A stretch of DNA of 64,000 bases from an uncultured Clostridia bacterium (GTDB taxonomy: Bacteria; Bacillota; Clostridia; Christensenellales; Borkfalkiaceae): assembly GCA_947631195.1 (NCBI GenBank), contig CANRKK010000001.1, positions 186,001 through 250,000 on the forward strand, read 5' to 3'. Below are positions 24,908 to 34,404 of this stretch, piece after piece. Positions within the stretch are counted from its first letter, which is position 1. Every line of letters starts with the position of its first letter. The translations under genes and the position numbers were made by a program. Under the pieces are notes generated by a model. It was not told the origin of the DNA and did no database searches. It saw only the letters and a list, made by a program, of their open reading frames with translations.

Positions 24908-26161
24908 TTAACTCTTGGCCAACCAATCCAAAGCCACCGACAGGTCAACGTCTTCAAATATATGCTTGGGCGTCCACGGCACGTATATATCAGGTTCAAG
25001 TCCCTTTCCCCTTGTGCCCTTTCCGATATCTATCGCCTTGCTGCGCGAGGTGGGATAATGCAAAACATATTCACCGAAGTCAAACCGCGTAAGATTTGAA
25101 TAATCGCAAATTCCCATGGTGGGGCGGCCGATAACCGTTACTTTTTGCAGGCGGGAAGCAATGTCCACCAAACTTTCGGCCGAGGAGGCGCAATAACAGT
25201 CGGTAAGGATAACAACCTTTTGGGGATTAACTGTGCCCCTCGGCGGGAACAAAAATTCATCCGCCTTTGCGGTCACAAATCCTTTCCCCTTGTTCTTTTG
25301 CTGCTCCTCTATTTGTTCGTTAAAATACGCGCGGACTTCTTCGGAAACACAGTTTTCAAGGCGCTCCTTGTAGTATTTTATGCGCCCGTCCGCATTGCGC
25401 TCGGAATACAGTATCTCGTCCCCTGCGGTAAAAATAGGTTTGCCGCACATTAAGTCGTTTTCGGTAAGCAAAAACTTAAGGAACGGCAAAAATTCGGTAT
25501 CGCTCCCGCCGCAGTTGTTTCTGAGATCTATTATAAGATTTTTTACGCAAGAGCTTTGCCGCGAGATACAGTCCGTTATAGACTGAATGTCTTGTCCGTC
25601 AAAAAAATTGGTGAGCTTTACGTAAAAGCAGTCTTTTTCGATAAACCTGCATACACAGGACGGTTCCCCTGCCCCGTTGACGACATCGGTGCGGATTTGA
25701 TAATCAAACGCCCCTTTGTCTTTGGTGCGGACGGTCACCGCGTCGGCATTGGAAATTAACGTTTCCCAACGTTCGCCTTGGCGGTCGGGCGTATCCCCGT
25801 CAAAAAATACGGCAAATTTTTCGGCGGCCCTGTCGATCGTCATCCCGTCAACGGCGACAATTTCATCCCCTTTGGAAAACGGCAAATCTTTTACGGCACG
25901 GGTAATGAACAAACTGTTTTGATATCTTCTGACACGGAAACCTGTAAAGATTCGTTCCCATTTTTTATAAAAGTAAAGATGTCCCCACACCTTAAAAGAC
26001 GCTAAATATTCTATAACCGAAAACATAAAATCTTTTTCGGACATGTCGTCGGTGATTTTGGACAAAAATAATTCAGGGTCGCCGCCTTTAATATCTTTGC
26101 AAAAGGACGCGTCGTTTCGGCAAATGTCTGCTATGTTTTTTGCTATTTCGGTCTTAGTCAT
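24908..26161 (-). CDS. S41 family peptidase, apparently cytoplasmic
   Basis: 417 aa from ATG at 26161 (GGGA close upstream); the open frame extends 19 codons further without a site. No signal peptide. A degenerate PDZ-like region (about 85-170) precedes the tail-specific protease core with LIIDLRNNCGGSDTEF and ILTDCYCASSAESL, the Ser of CASSAES being the expected nucleophile, and IGRPTMGICDYSNL. C-terminal processing or peptide degradation is expected. Probably monocistronic from its own promoter. Confidence 0.85.
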   Translation of the reverse strand: MTKTEIAKNIADICRNDASFCKDIKGGDPELFLSKITDDMSEKDFMFSVIEYLASFKVWGHLYFYKKWERIFTGFRVRRYQNSLFITRAVKDLPFSKGDEIVAVDGMTIDRAAEKFAVFFDGDTPDRQGERWETLISNADAVTVRTKDKGAFDYQIRTDVVNGAGEPSCVCRFIEKDCFYVKLTNFFDGQDIQSITDCISRQSSCVKNLIIDLRNNCGGSDTEFLPFLKFLLTENDLMCGKPIFTAGDEILYSERNADGRIKYYKERLENCVSEEVRAYFNEQIEEQQKNKGKGFVTAKADEFLFPPRGTVNPQKVVILTDCYCASSAESLVDIASRLQKVTVIGRPTMGICDYSNLTRFDFGEYVLHYPTSRSKAIDIGKGTRGKGLEPDIYVPWTPKHIFEDVDLSVALDWLAKS

Positions 26162-26189
26162 AATTTCCCGCCAAATAATTGTTTGTTTA

Positions 26190-26218
26190 ATTATACTATA
26201 TAAAAGCGCAAAAATCAA
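26190..26218 (-). promoter_or_regulatory. Promoter of the S41 peptidase gene
   Basis: Minus strand TTGATT (26213-26218), 17-bp spacer, TATAAT (26190-26195). Confidence 0.75.
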
Positions 26219-26312
26219 GCGGCGGGCCCTCTGCTATCGTCGGCAAGCCTGAAATAACGCGGCCAAAGCCGCTCGGCTATCCGAAAAATTTTTTATAAAA
26301 TATATCCGCGGA

Positions 26313-26341
26313 TTTACAAATTTTTTGTCATGTGCTAAACT
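26313..26341 (+). promoter_or_regulatory. Promoter of comEC, -10 box 6 nt before the start codon
   Basis: TTTACA (26313-26318), 17-bp spacer ending TGC, TAAACT (26336-26341), then GTGAAT and ATG at 26348. Same extended -10 (TGC-TAAACT) as polA; no ribosome site, so a leaderless transcript is likely. Confidence 0.55.
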
Positions 26342-26347
26342 GTGAAT

Positions 26348-28441
26348 ATGAAAAAGTTTGTAAACGTACGGCTACCTGTCATCGTTGCCCTGCTGCTTTG
26401 CTGCGGAATAGGGCTTGGCATTTTGCTGTACTTTTATAAACAATCTGTGGCATGGGCAACGTTGGCTTTAGTACCCGCCGCAATTATCCTGCCCGTTTTT
26501 TATCTCGTTAAAAGAAAATTTGTTGTAAAACCGCTCGTTTACACGCTGTTGCCGCTTATTCTCTTTATAGGCGGCGCACTCAACTCCTACTACTTTTTGG
26601 CGCGCTTCGACAAGTCGGAAATTTCGGAATCCGCCACATACTCCATACGCGGCGACGTAAAGGAAAAGGGTGAAACCGCCTCGGGCGAATATATAATAAT
26701 CACAAACATAATGTTGAACAACGTTAAAATCAGCGGCGACGCCTATGTGTATCTTGCGCCAACGTACGGAGAACTCTGCGAGGAAGGTTACAAAATAAAT
26801 TTTATCGGCGCGTTGGAAAAAATCGAACCCTTTCAATACGGCGAAGTTTCGCGCTACACCGAACAAAACGTAAAATACAGGAGCGAGGTTTACAGCGGGC
26901 TGCAATCGACATACGGCTATTCGTTTTTCGGAAGTATACGCTCGGCAATGCGCAACACGATGTTTTCCAACCTCGACCAAAACACGGCGGCGATTTCATA
27001 CGCGATGCTTACGGGAAATACCGAGCAGGTCGACGAGGCTTCGCTTGAAAGTTTCAGATACGGCGGCATTGCGCATATTTTTGCCGTTTCGGGTCTGCAC
27101 ATCGGCATAATCTTCGGCATTATTTCTTTTATTTTTAAAAAATTAAGAATCAACATATACGTTTCGGCGGCTATAAGCGTTGCAGCAATATTTTTATACT
27201 CGGCCCTATGCGGGTTTACGGTATCTTCGCTGCGGGCGGCGATAATGTGCACCGTGGCTACAATAGCAAATTTGAGCGTAGAGAGATACGACGGATTGAA
27301 CTCACTTGCGGTGGCCGTGATAATTATTTTAAGTATCACGCCCATGAGCCTCGTTACTGTCGGCTTTCAGCTTTCCGTTTGCGCGGTGGGCGGAATCTAC
27401 TGCTTTTCCAAATGCATAGAAAAATTGCTGCGCAAAATCAAAATTCCGCAAAAAATCAGCTCGGCAATAGGCGTTTCGTTCGGCGCACAGCTTGGCACGC
27501 TGCCGATATTGCTCAGCAACTTCGGCTATATCAGCGGCGCAGGATTGTTGCTTAACATTGTGGTTATTCCCGCCCTGTCGGTAGTTTTTGTAATTATTTT
27601 TGTATCGGTAATTATCTGTTCTTTGATAGGCGCAATAGCTCCGTTTATTATTCCGTATGCCGCGCTGCCGTTGCAATTCACGATATCGCTGTTTATCGGC
27701 GCAGGTTTTGAAAACTCGCTGATAAGCGGCTTCGGCGCGGGCATTTTTGTGCCTGTCTACTTTTTATTTATCCTTGGCATCAGCGATAAACTGAATTTAA
27801 AAGCGCCCGCGCGCATAATCACGGTTGCGTGCGGGATAGCCGTGCTTACTACATACGTGCTTGTGAGCTACGGCGCGCCCTTTTCGGGATATAAAATGAT
27901 AATCTCGGCCTACGGCAGCGGCGGCGAGGTCGTAATAAAATCAAGCCAAGGCACCGCGTTGATTGTGACGGATAAGGTTACCGATTCGCGGCTTAAATCT
28001 ATGCTCGGAAGAAATTATGTTACGGGAATTGACGCGCTCATTGTGCTCGGGGACGATAATTTGGACGTTTATCCGACCTTAACAATAGATGTGCCGGCGA
28101 TTTATATCGCAAACAGCTATCCGCAAATTCAGCCATACGGCGACATAACGGTTACATATTCTGACAGTTTTTCAGTTTGCGGCGTGGACTTTTTCTTCTA
28201 TGACAACAACACCCTTCTCGCAACGGTCGGCGGCGTAGATATCGGCGTCTGCACAGACCAAAATTTTTCTATAAACCGCTGTGACATAATGATTTCCGAC
28301 TTGCCCGCCGCAATAGATTTTAAAACGCAGGTGTATTTAACTAACCGCGACGGGCCGCTGAACGTTTTTGACTGCGGAGACATTATTTACAGCATTAAAA
28401 ACGGCGCATATTCGCTGCAAAATAAATTACCGCCCGCATGA
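26348..28441 (+). CDS. comEC: ComEC/Rec2-type DNA uptake channel
   Basis: Membrane channel for single-stranded DNA uptake, 697 aa. N-terminal TM pair and an OB-like domain (DUF4131, about 90-165), then the competence core with the family hallmark LTGNTEQVDEASLESFRYGG and HIFAVSGLHIGIIFGI (about 215-255) and about ten membrane segments to residue 510. The C-terminal part (about 515-697) follows the beta-lactamase-like fold of other ComECs but has no HxHxDH metal motif, so it is probably not catalytic. No other com genes are in the window. A terminator overlaps the stop. Start at ATG 26348, two codons after an in-frame GTG. Confidence 0.9.
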   Translation: MKKFVNVRLPVIVALLLCCGIGLGILLYFYKQSVAWATLALVPAAIILPVFYLVKRKFVVKPLVYTLLPLILFIGGALNSYYFLARFDKSEISESATYSIRGDVKEKGETASGEYIIITNIMLNNVKISGDAYVYLAPTYGELCEEGYKINFIGALEKIEPFQYGEVSRYTEQNVKYRSEVYSGLQSTYGYSFFGSIRSAMRNTMFSNLDQNTAAISYAMLTGNTEQVDEASLESFRYGGIAHIFAVSGLHIGIIFGIISFIFKKLRINIYVSAAISVAAIFLYSALCGFTVSSLRAAIMCTVATIANLSVERYDGLNSLAVAVIIILSITPMSLVTVGFQLSVCAVGGIYCFSKCIEKLLRKIKIPQKISSAIGVSFGAQLGTLPILLSNFGYISGAGLLLNIVVIPALSVVFVIIFVSVIICSLIGAIAPFIIPYAALPLQFTISLFIGAGFENSLISGFGAGIFVPVYFLFILGISDKLNLKAPARIITVACGIAVLTTYVLVSYGAPFSGYKMIISAYGSGGEVVIKSSQGTALIVTDKVTDSRLKSMLGRNYVTGIDALIVLGDDNLDVYPTLTIDVPAIYIANSYPQIQPYGDITVTYSDSFSVCGVDFFFYDNNTLLATVGGVDIGVCTDQNFSINRCDIMISDLPAAIDFKTQVYLTNRDGPLNVFDCGDIIYSIKNGAYSLQNKLPPA

Positions 28442-28458
28442 CAACGGACGGTATTTTT
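28428..28458 (+). terminator. Terminator of comEC
   Basis: TACCG-C-CCG and CGG-A-CGGTA form the stem across the stop codon, followed by TTTTTATTT. Confidence 0.65.
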
Positions 28459-28470
28459 ATTTACTTTTGT

Positions 28471-28920
28471 TTATTTACAATATTTCTTTTCTACGGCGGT
28501 GATTTTGTCGACCCGCCTCTGATGTCTGCCGCCTTCAAATTCCGTTTTTAAAAAGACCTCGACTATCTTTAAAGCGTATCCCACGCCCACCACCTTTTCG
28601 CCGAGCGCAATCACGTTTGCATCGTTATGCAGCCGCGTAAACTCGGCGCAATAGGTATCGTGACAATGGGCGCAGCGCACCCCCGGCACCTTGTTTGCAA
28701 CCATTGAAACGCCTATGCCCGTGGAGCACACGAGTATTCCCCTGTCGCACTCCCCTTTTGCCACCGATTCTGCGGCGGGCAAAGCGTAATCAGGATAGTC
28801 GCAACTTGCCGCGCTGTCGGTCCCGAAATCTTTTACTTCATATCCCTGTTCGGCAAGATATTTTTTTATTTCATTTTTGAGATTTAAGCCGCCGTGGTCG
28901 CAGGCGATAGCAATTTTCAT
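28471..28920 (-). CDS. rpiB: Ribose-5-phosphate isomerase B
   Basis: 149 aa, usual length. Interconverts ribose-5-phosphate and ribulose-5-phosphate. IACDHGGLNLK (His/Asp), CSTGIGVSMVANKVPGVRCAH with catalytic Cys-Ser/Thr, and RLHNDANVIALG are all present. Its ATG overlaps the stop of the phosphatase gene in an ATGA, so the two are coupled; this pair order with tsaC is common in Firmicutes. Confidence 0.96.
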   Translation of the reverse strand: MKIAIACDHGGLNLKNEIKKYLAEQGYEVKDFGTDSAASCDYPDYALPAAESVAKGECDRGILVCSTGIGVSMVANKVPGVRCAHCHDTYCAEFTRLHNDANVIALGEKVVGVGYALKIVEVFLKTEFEGGRHQRRVDKITAVEKKYCK

Positions 28921-29390
28921 TTTATTTCTTCACCGTCCTTGTACTGGGTTATGTAATCGGCAATCAGGTTGTCGCAGGCACGCGAAAGCGCGTCGCGGGT
29001 GATTCTGTAGGCTTCAAGGTCCTGTCCGTACGGGTCGGGCACATCGTAGCCGCACACGTCGCGGATGCAAAACACGTTGCCGCACTCCTCCAAAAGCTGT
29101 TTTTGGCTGCGGGTCATACAAATCACTATGGTGCTGCCGTTGATAATTTTTTGCGTGAGCTGGCGCGGGGTAAATTTATCCACCTTTATCCCGATTTCTT
29201 CAAGCGCAATCTTGCTGTTTGCGCTTATCGTATTGCCGGTCTCGGCATGAATCCCGCACGAAGAAACGTCCCACCACTTGATTTTTTGCTTTTTCAGCTT
29301 ATACCGCAAAAGCATCTCGGCCATGGGACTGCGGCAGGTATTGCCCGTGCATACAAATAGTACTTTTTTATGCCTATTTTTAGTTTTCAT
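28917..29390 (-). CDS. Low-molecular-weight protein phosphatase, probably arginine phosphatase (YwlE-like)
   Basis: 157 aa from ATG at 29390. P-loop VCTGNTCRSPMAE (C-x5-R) and general-acid Asp in the DVPDPYGQDLEAY segment identify the family. A Thr at the position after CTGN is the feature that favours phosphoarginine over phosphotyrosine in YwlE; the CTGNT signature here has it. Arginine phosphatases oppose McsB kinase and feed protein degradation. Start overlaps the end of tsaC by 11 bp; GTG four codons earlier is rejected. Confidence 0.9.
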   Translation of the reverse strand: MKTKNRHKKVLFVCTGNTCRSPMAEMLLRYKLKKQKIKWWDVSSCGIHAETGNTISANSKIALEEIGIKVDKFTPRQLTQKIINGSTIVICMTRSQKQLLEECGNVFCIRDVCGYDVPDPYGQDLEAYRITRDALSRACDNLIADYITQYKDGEEIK

Positions 29391-30381
29391 AACGTTTACC
29401 ACACGCTTTTGTCAGTCTGTTCATGACCCCCGCCATCACGCCGCTACGGTCCGCGGGCGATATCACAATCAGCAAATCGCTTGTTTTTTCGCCCTCACGG
29501 AGCTCTGCATAGAGGTTTGAGGCCATTTCCCCGGGCGTTGCGCCGAGGCACATATATTTTCTGTCCCCGACAAGTTTTTTGCCCTCGCCGTCGCAGATGA
29601 TACAAACTTTGGTACCTTTGGCTTTTTCAAAATCGTACAGTGCAAGCGCCTGTTCATATTGGGCGGGTTCAAACATTTCCGTCCTGCAAGCGGGCGCATA
29701 GTGCTTGTATTTCATTCCCGGTGAGCGCGCGACTCCGCCCTCACGGTAAGCGTATTCTCTGCAAGCACCAACGGCTTCCTCTACCATCTCGCGGCTTACA
29801 AGTCCGCTCCGCAAAACCACTGGGATATCGCCCGTACAGTCCAGCACGGTGCTTTCAATGCCGCCCGAACATTCGCCGCCGTCCAAAATCAAATCTATCT
29901 TGCCGTTTAAATCAAACAGCACATGCTCTGCGGACGTGGGCGAAACATGCTTTGACACATTTGCCGATGGCGCGGCGATGGGCAAACCGACGTACTTTAA
30001 AAACTTTTGCGCCCCCTCGTGCGAAGGAATACGGATTGCAAGCGTATCCAGCCCGCAACTGACTGCTGAACTTACCGCGCCCTTGCTCCTGTATACCATC
30101 GTCAACGGACCGGGCAAAAACTTTTCCGCAAGAATTTTTGCGTAGCCGGGCACATCGGCAACGAGCGTTGAAATATCAAAATCCTTGTGCACGTGCACTA
30201 TGAGCGGGTTGTCGTTGGGGCGACCCTTTATTTCAAAGATTTTGTTAACCGCAGCCGTATCGTATGCGTTTGCGCCCAGACCGTAAACAGTTTCTGTCGG
30301 AAATGCAACCGCGTCGCCGCGTAAAATCAGCCTTTTGGCCTCTTTTAAACTATCTTCGGTTACAGGTAAAATTTCAGTCAT
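29380..30381 (-). CDS. tsaC: L-threonylcarbamoyladenylate synthase (Sua5 type)
   Basis: Makes the activated intermediate for t6A37 of tRNAs reading ANN codons. 333 aa from ATG at 30381, one base after the dnaB stop; the long upstream open frame inside dnaB is rejected. YrdC core: AFPTETVYGLGANAYD, KIFEIKGRPNDNPLIVHV, and SANVSKHVSPTSAEHV (about 25-175), then the Sua5 C-terminal domain (about 205-330) joined by a linker with PGMKYKHYAPA. Confidence 0.95.
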   Translation of the reverse strand: MTEILPVTEDSLKEAKRLILRGDAVAFPTETVYGLGANAYDTAAVNKIFEIKGRPNDNPLIVHVHKDFDISTLVADVPGYAKILAEKFLPGPLTMVYRSKGAVSSAVSCGLDTLAIRIPSHEGAQKFLKYVGLPIAAPSANVSKHVSPTSAEHVLFDLNGKIDLILDGGECSGGIESTVLDCTGDIPVVLRSGLVSREMVEEAVGACREYAYREGGVARSPGMKYKHYAPACRTEMFEPAQYEQALALYDFEKAKGTKVCIICDGEGKKLVGDRKYMCLGATPGEMASNLYAELREGEKTSDLLIVISPADRSGVMAGVMNRLTKACGKRYEN

Positions 30382-30382
30382 A

Positions 30383-31846
30383 TCAGAACGGAGGCTCCTC
30401 GTCCTCCGGGGGCGCGTCATCCTCGGTGAGCGGCGCGGGTTCCTCCTCCGCAGCCTGACGGCCGGAATAGCCTTGCGCCTGCGCCCTTTCTTCCATTTCC
30501 TCGCTAAGTTCGGGATTGACAAACTTGGTGAGTTCGCCCCTGAACCTCAATTTGATTCTGCCGAGACTGCCGTTTCTGTGCTTGGCTATAATGAGTTCGG
30601 CCATGCCCTTAACTATGTGCTTCTTTTCTATTTCTTCGGGCGTGGCGTTTACGTCGGGACGATTGATAAACATAACGATATCGGCGTCCTGCTCGATGGC
30701 GCCCGATTCACGCAGGTCCGAAAGCTGCGGCTCGGCGGATTGGATACGGCGGAGCTGCGAAAGCGCAATAACGGGCACGTCCAACTCCTTTGCCATAATC
30801 TTTAAATCTCTTGTGATGGAAGCGACTTCCTGCGTTCTGTTCTCGTCGCCGTAACGCTTGCCGCTCGACATAAGCTGTATGTAGTCTATCATCACCAAGT
30901 CCAGCCTGCCGCCGTTTTTAGCCTTTATTCGCCTGCACTTGGAAAGAATTTCCGCAGGCGTCACCCTTGAACTGTCGTCAATGTTGATTTTGCTGTTTCT
31001 CAGCCGCTCGCTGCCTTTGGCAAGCCGTTTCCAGTCGTCAGGACCAAGTTTGCCCGCCAAAGCGTCGGCCATGCTCACGCCTGCGGTGCCGCATAAAAGC
31101 CTTTGGATTATCTGCACTTCGGGCATTTCCAGACTGAATACGGCGCACACGCAATCGTTGTTGACGGCGGCATTTTCGACTATGTTCATTGCAAGCGAGG
31201 TTTTGCCCATGCCGGGCCGCGCCGCAATAACTATCAAATCGGATTTTTGCAGACCGTTGGTGATCCTGTCCAAAAGCGTAAACCCGGTGGGAATCCCCCT
31301 GTATGCGTCCCTGTCCTCTGAAAGTTTTTGGAATTTGGCAAGCACCTTGTCTATACCGTCGCTCTCGCGTATATCCTTTACCGAAGAACTGTCCTGCACG
31401 CGGGATATGGTATAAATTTTATCTTCGGCAAACCTGATGCTCGTCAACGCGTCGTCGCTCTTTTTGGAGTATTCGGAAATATCCCTCGCGGCGCGTATAA
31501 GGCTTCTGTTGACGCTGTCGCGCTTTACTATGTCCAAGTAAAATTTATAATTTGCCGCAGAAAGCGTTGTTTGGGCCAACTCGGTTATATATGAAATTCC
31601 GCCTGCCTTTTCAAGGTTGCCCTCGCTTTCGAGCTTGTCCGAAAGCGTGACTATGTCGAGAGGTTTTCTGCTCTCGAAAATCATTTTAATTGCAGAAATT
31701 ATATACTGGTGCGACTCCTGATAAAAATCATTTTTATCGAGCCCCGCCAAGACATCGGAAAGTATTTCGTTGTCGATAAGCATACACCCGAGCAGGGCCT
31801 GTTCGGCGTCCAAATTGTTGGGCATAGCATTGGTTTTGTCTGACAT
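30383..31846 (-). CDS. dnaB: Replicative DNA helicase DnaB
   Basis: Hexameric 5'-3' helicase at the replication fork, 487 aa. N-terminal domain NNLDAEQALLGCMLID (about 10-25), Walker A AARPGMGKTSLA (about 206-217), SKINIDDSS, Walker B LVMIDYIQLM, H4 motif LSQLRRIQSAEPQLSDLRESG, and arginine finger region KHRNGSLGRIKL. The acidic Pro-Glu-rich C-terminal tail is typical. Sits 6 bp after pepF in the housekeeping run. Confidence 0.97.
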   Translation of the reverse strand: MSDKTNAMPNNLDAEQALLGCMLIDNEILSDVLAGLDKNDFYQESHQYIISAIKMIFESRKPLDIVTLSDKLESEGNLEKAGGISYITELAQTTLSAANYKFYLDIVKRDSVNRSLIRAARDISEYSKKSDDALTSIRFAEDKIYTISRVQDSSSVKDIRESDGIDKVLAKFQKLSEDRDAYRGIPTGFTLLDRITNGLQKSDLIVIAARPGMGKTSLAMNIVENAAVNNDCVCAVFSLEMPEVQIIQRLLCGTAGVSMADALAGKLGPDDWKRLAKGSERLRNSKINIDDSSRVTPAEILSKCRRIKAKNGGRLDLVMIDYIQLMSSGKRYGDENRTQEVASITRDLKIMAKELDVPVIALSQLRRIQSAEPQLSDLRESGAIEQDADIVMFINRPDVNATPEEIEKKHIVKGMAELIIAKHRNGSLGRIKLRFRGELTKFVNPELSEEMEERAQAQGYSGRQAAEEEPAPLTEDDAPPEDEEPPF

Positions 31847-31852
31847 AGTACT

Positions 31853-33628
31853 CTAGATTCCCATTAATTTTTCAAATTCTTTCAGCGTTTCGTCAAATTC
31901 ATTCATCGCCACGTCAAAAGGTTCTTCCTTTGTAAGGTCTACTCCCGCCAACTTGAGAAGGGATACGGGATCCGTAGAAGACCCGCCGCTGAGGAATTTC
32001 ATGTAATCCTTTACGGCGCTGTCGCCATACTTGAGAATACGATTAGCAATATTTATCGCGGCCGTTATTCCCGTGGCGTATTTATAAACGTAAAACGAGT
32101 TATAAAAGTGAGGTATCCTTGCCCATTCAAAGGATATATTGACGTCGTGTTCTATTTGGTCGCCGTAATACTTTTTGCCTATGTCCGCATACATTTGGCA
32201 CATCGAATCCTTGGTGAGGGCCTCTCCCCGCTCCAACGCCGAATGTGCGGCAACTTCAAACTCGGCAAACATTGTCTGTCTGTGCAACGTTGCGCGGATT
32301 GTATCGAGATAGTAGTTGAGCAGGTACTTTTTGAGGTTTATCTCCGTTGCCTCGTTGAGCATATATTTTAAGAGCAAAACTTCGTTTACGGTGCTTGCAA
32401 CTTCGGCGACAAATATTTTATAGGAGCTCTTTGCGTAGGGCTGGTTCTTATGCGAAAAATACGTGTGCAGCGAGTGCCCCATTTCATGCGCGATGGTAAA
32501 CACTTCGGAAACGGACGGGTGATAATTTAACAGCACAAACGGGTGAACTCCGTAGCAGGACGCACTGTATGCGCCGTTCCTCTTGCCCTCGGTTTCCTCC
32601 ACGTCCAGCCAGCGTTCGTTGTACGCCATGTTGAGGAGAGCCTGGTAATCCTTGCCGAGAACGCCCAAACCTTTAACGACGTAGGCATATGCCTCGTCAT
32701 ACGAAAGTTTGAAATCAACGCCGTCAACAAGGGGCGCATATACGTCGCAAAAATACATTTTGTCATAGCCGAGAAGTTGTTTTCTGTCGGCGATATAGCG
32801 GTGCATCGACACAAGATTCTTATTCACCGCATTTAAAAGATTATCATACACGCACTTGTCCACGTCCTCGTCAAAGAGCGCGCGTTCGAGGCAGGAGCCG
32901 AATTTATAAACTTTGCTCAGCAATACGTCGCTCTTGACATTGCCGATATATGTGGAGGCAATGGTATTCAAGAGGCTGCCGTAGGCGGCATAGTATTTGT
33001 CGTAGGCTTCTTTGCGCTTTGCCTTGTCGGAGGAATGAAGAATGATTCCGTACAGCCCGTGGGTAAGTTTTTGCGTTTTACCGTTAAACTCTATCTCGGG
33101 CAAGGGCAGATCCAAATTATCTATCATGGCAAAAGTGTCGCTGAAGGAATTGAACACTTCATAGGACATGCCGATAATTCTTTCCTCGGCCTCGGAAACA
33201 GTATGCGCTTTGCCCTTGATGACGCGCCTGATAATATAGTCATAGGCGGAAAAATCGGGGGCGGCGGCCACGGATTCGAGATATTCATCGCTGAGCTTTG
33301 CCATTTCCGGCTCGAAAAATGCCCGCGCCGCAGAATATTGGGAAAAAAGCGGGAACATTCTTGAATATTGGGCGGTGTACTTCGTCACGCTTATATCTTC
33401 GTCGTGCCGCAAATGGGCGTAAACGGCCAGCTTTTCAATCAGCTTTGAATATTCGTCGTCTTCCTTAAAAAACTGCAAAAGCAGGCTTTTATCGCCGAGA
33501 CGGCCCGAATATTTTGCAAAATCGGGAATATCGAGGGCCTTTTTAAAATCCTCCTCCCACAACTCGTCCGATTGGTAGATATCCTCTACTTTCCACTTGC
33601 GTTCTGTTTTTACGTCTTGTCTTTTCAT
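31853..33628 (-). CDS. pepF: Oligoendopeptidase F
   Basis: Zinc M3 peptidase, 591 aa, cleaves short peptides in the cytoplasm. The metal motif HEMGH is in FTIAHEMGHSLHTYFS (about 385-400) with the third ligand Glu in the following helix; Y-rich specificity region and AFVDKLL-like helices fill the rest. AGAGG 5-7 nt before ATG. It starts a run that continues through dnaB, tsaC, the phosphatase and rpiB. Confidence 0.95.
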   Translation of the reverse strand: MKRQDVKTERKWKVEDIYQSDELWEEDFKKALDIPDFAKYSGRLGDKSLLLQFFKEDDEYSKLIEKLAVYAHLRHDEDISVTKYTAQYSRMFPLFSQYSAARAFFEPEMAKLSDEYLESVAAAPDFSAYDYIIRRVIKGKAHTVSEAEERIIGMSYEVFNSFSDTFAMIDNLDLPLPEIEFNGKTQKLTHGLYGIILHSSDKAKRKEAYDKYYAAYGSLLNTIASTYIGNVKSDVLLSKVYKFGSCLERALFDEDVDKCVYDNLLNAVNKNLVSMHRYIADRKQLLGYDKMYFCDVYAPLVDGVDFKLSYDEAYAYVVKGLGVLGKDYQALLNMAYNERWLDVEETEGKRNGAYSASCYGVHPFVLLNYHPSVSEVFTIAHEMGHSLHTYFSHKNQPYAKSSYKIFVAEVASTVNEVLLLKYMLNEATEINLKKYLLNYYLDTIRATLHRQTMFAEFEVAAHSALERGEALTKDSMCQMYADIGKKYYGDQIEHDVNISFEWARIPHFYNSFYVYKYATGITAAINIANRILKYGDSAVKDYMKFLSGGSSTDPVSLLKLAGVDLTKEEPFDVAMNEFDETLKEFEKLMGI

Positions 33629-33724
33629 TTTTACCTCTTATTGATTGGATAGCCCTGCCGCCCGAACGGCCATACGGGCCGATATTTTATTTTTAACGCA
33701 GACCTGAAATCCGCGCGTTTTTGT

Positions 33725-34402
33725 TTAGTCATAAGTCTTGCCGAACTTATTCAAGCCCATCGTAAACTCAAAAAAAGTATATAGCGACGTTATCCAGCCC
33801 TTGTTTTTTATCGACCAGTCGGGTACAACCCCTACCAATGCGCTCAAGGGGAAATCGCCCTTGTCGCGGCTGTCGGCGCTCTCGTTTCTGTTGTCGCCAA
33901 GCAAAAACATACAGCCTTCCGCCACCAGATGCTCGCCGTAAGTGTTTTTGGGGTCGCCCGCATCGTTGAATTCTTCCGAAAGATAGTATTCGTCAATTTT
34001 CGTAAAATCGCTGCTCCCCTTATACTTTATCCATAGCTGTCCGCGGTCGATTTTTATCGTATCGCCGCCGAACGCTACCGCCCGCTTGATTATATCATAG
34101 GGCAAACCGCTGCCGTCGGAAGTCTGCACGACCACGATATCAAAATAATCGGGAGCAATATGCGTATTGACAAACACGTAATCACCACCCGGGAGTATCT
34201 CAGACCTGTCCGTACCGGACGGCGCGCCCGTGAGCGTCGGCATCATGGATCTGCCTTTAACGTAGATATTGGTAAAATACATATTAAATATGATTTCAAC
34301 AATAAAAACAAGACAAATTATTACAATGGCGATGTTCAATATTAAATTAAGTACGGATGGTTTTTGCCGTTCGTAAAGACTTTTGCCTACTTTGTTGAGC
34401 AT
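33725..34402 (-). CDS. lepB: Signal peptidase I
   Basis: Membrane-bound Ser-Lys protease that removes Sec signal peptides. 225 aa from ATG at 34402, two bases past the stop of the hydrolase-like gene. One TM segment (about 20-48), catalytic Ser in GRSMMPTL, Lys in IIKRAVAFGGD, and box E FLLGDNRNESADSRDKG near the C terminus. Serves the many lipoproteins and the secreted nuclease encoded here. Confidence 0.95.
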   Translation of the reverse strand: MLNKVGKSLYERQKPSVLNLILNIAIVIICLVFIVEIIFNMYFTNIYVKGRSMMPTLTGAPSGTDRSEILPGGDYVFVNTHIAPDYFDIVVVQTSDGSGLPYDIIKRAVAFGGDTIKIDRGQLWIKYKGSSDFTKIDEYYLSEEFNDAGDPKNTYGEHLVAEGCMFLLGDNRNESADSRDKGDFPLSALVGVVPDWSIKNKGWITSLYTFFEFTMGLNKFGKTYD

Positions 34403-34404
34403 AT

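Noticed and set aside
30384-30522. Long N-terminal extension of tsaC
   Set aside because: It is read through the dnaB tail in another frame; the proper start at 30381 follows the dnaB stop directly.
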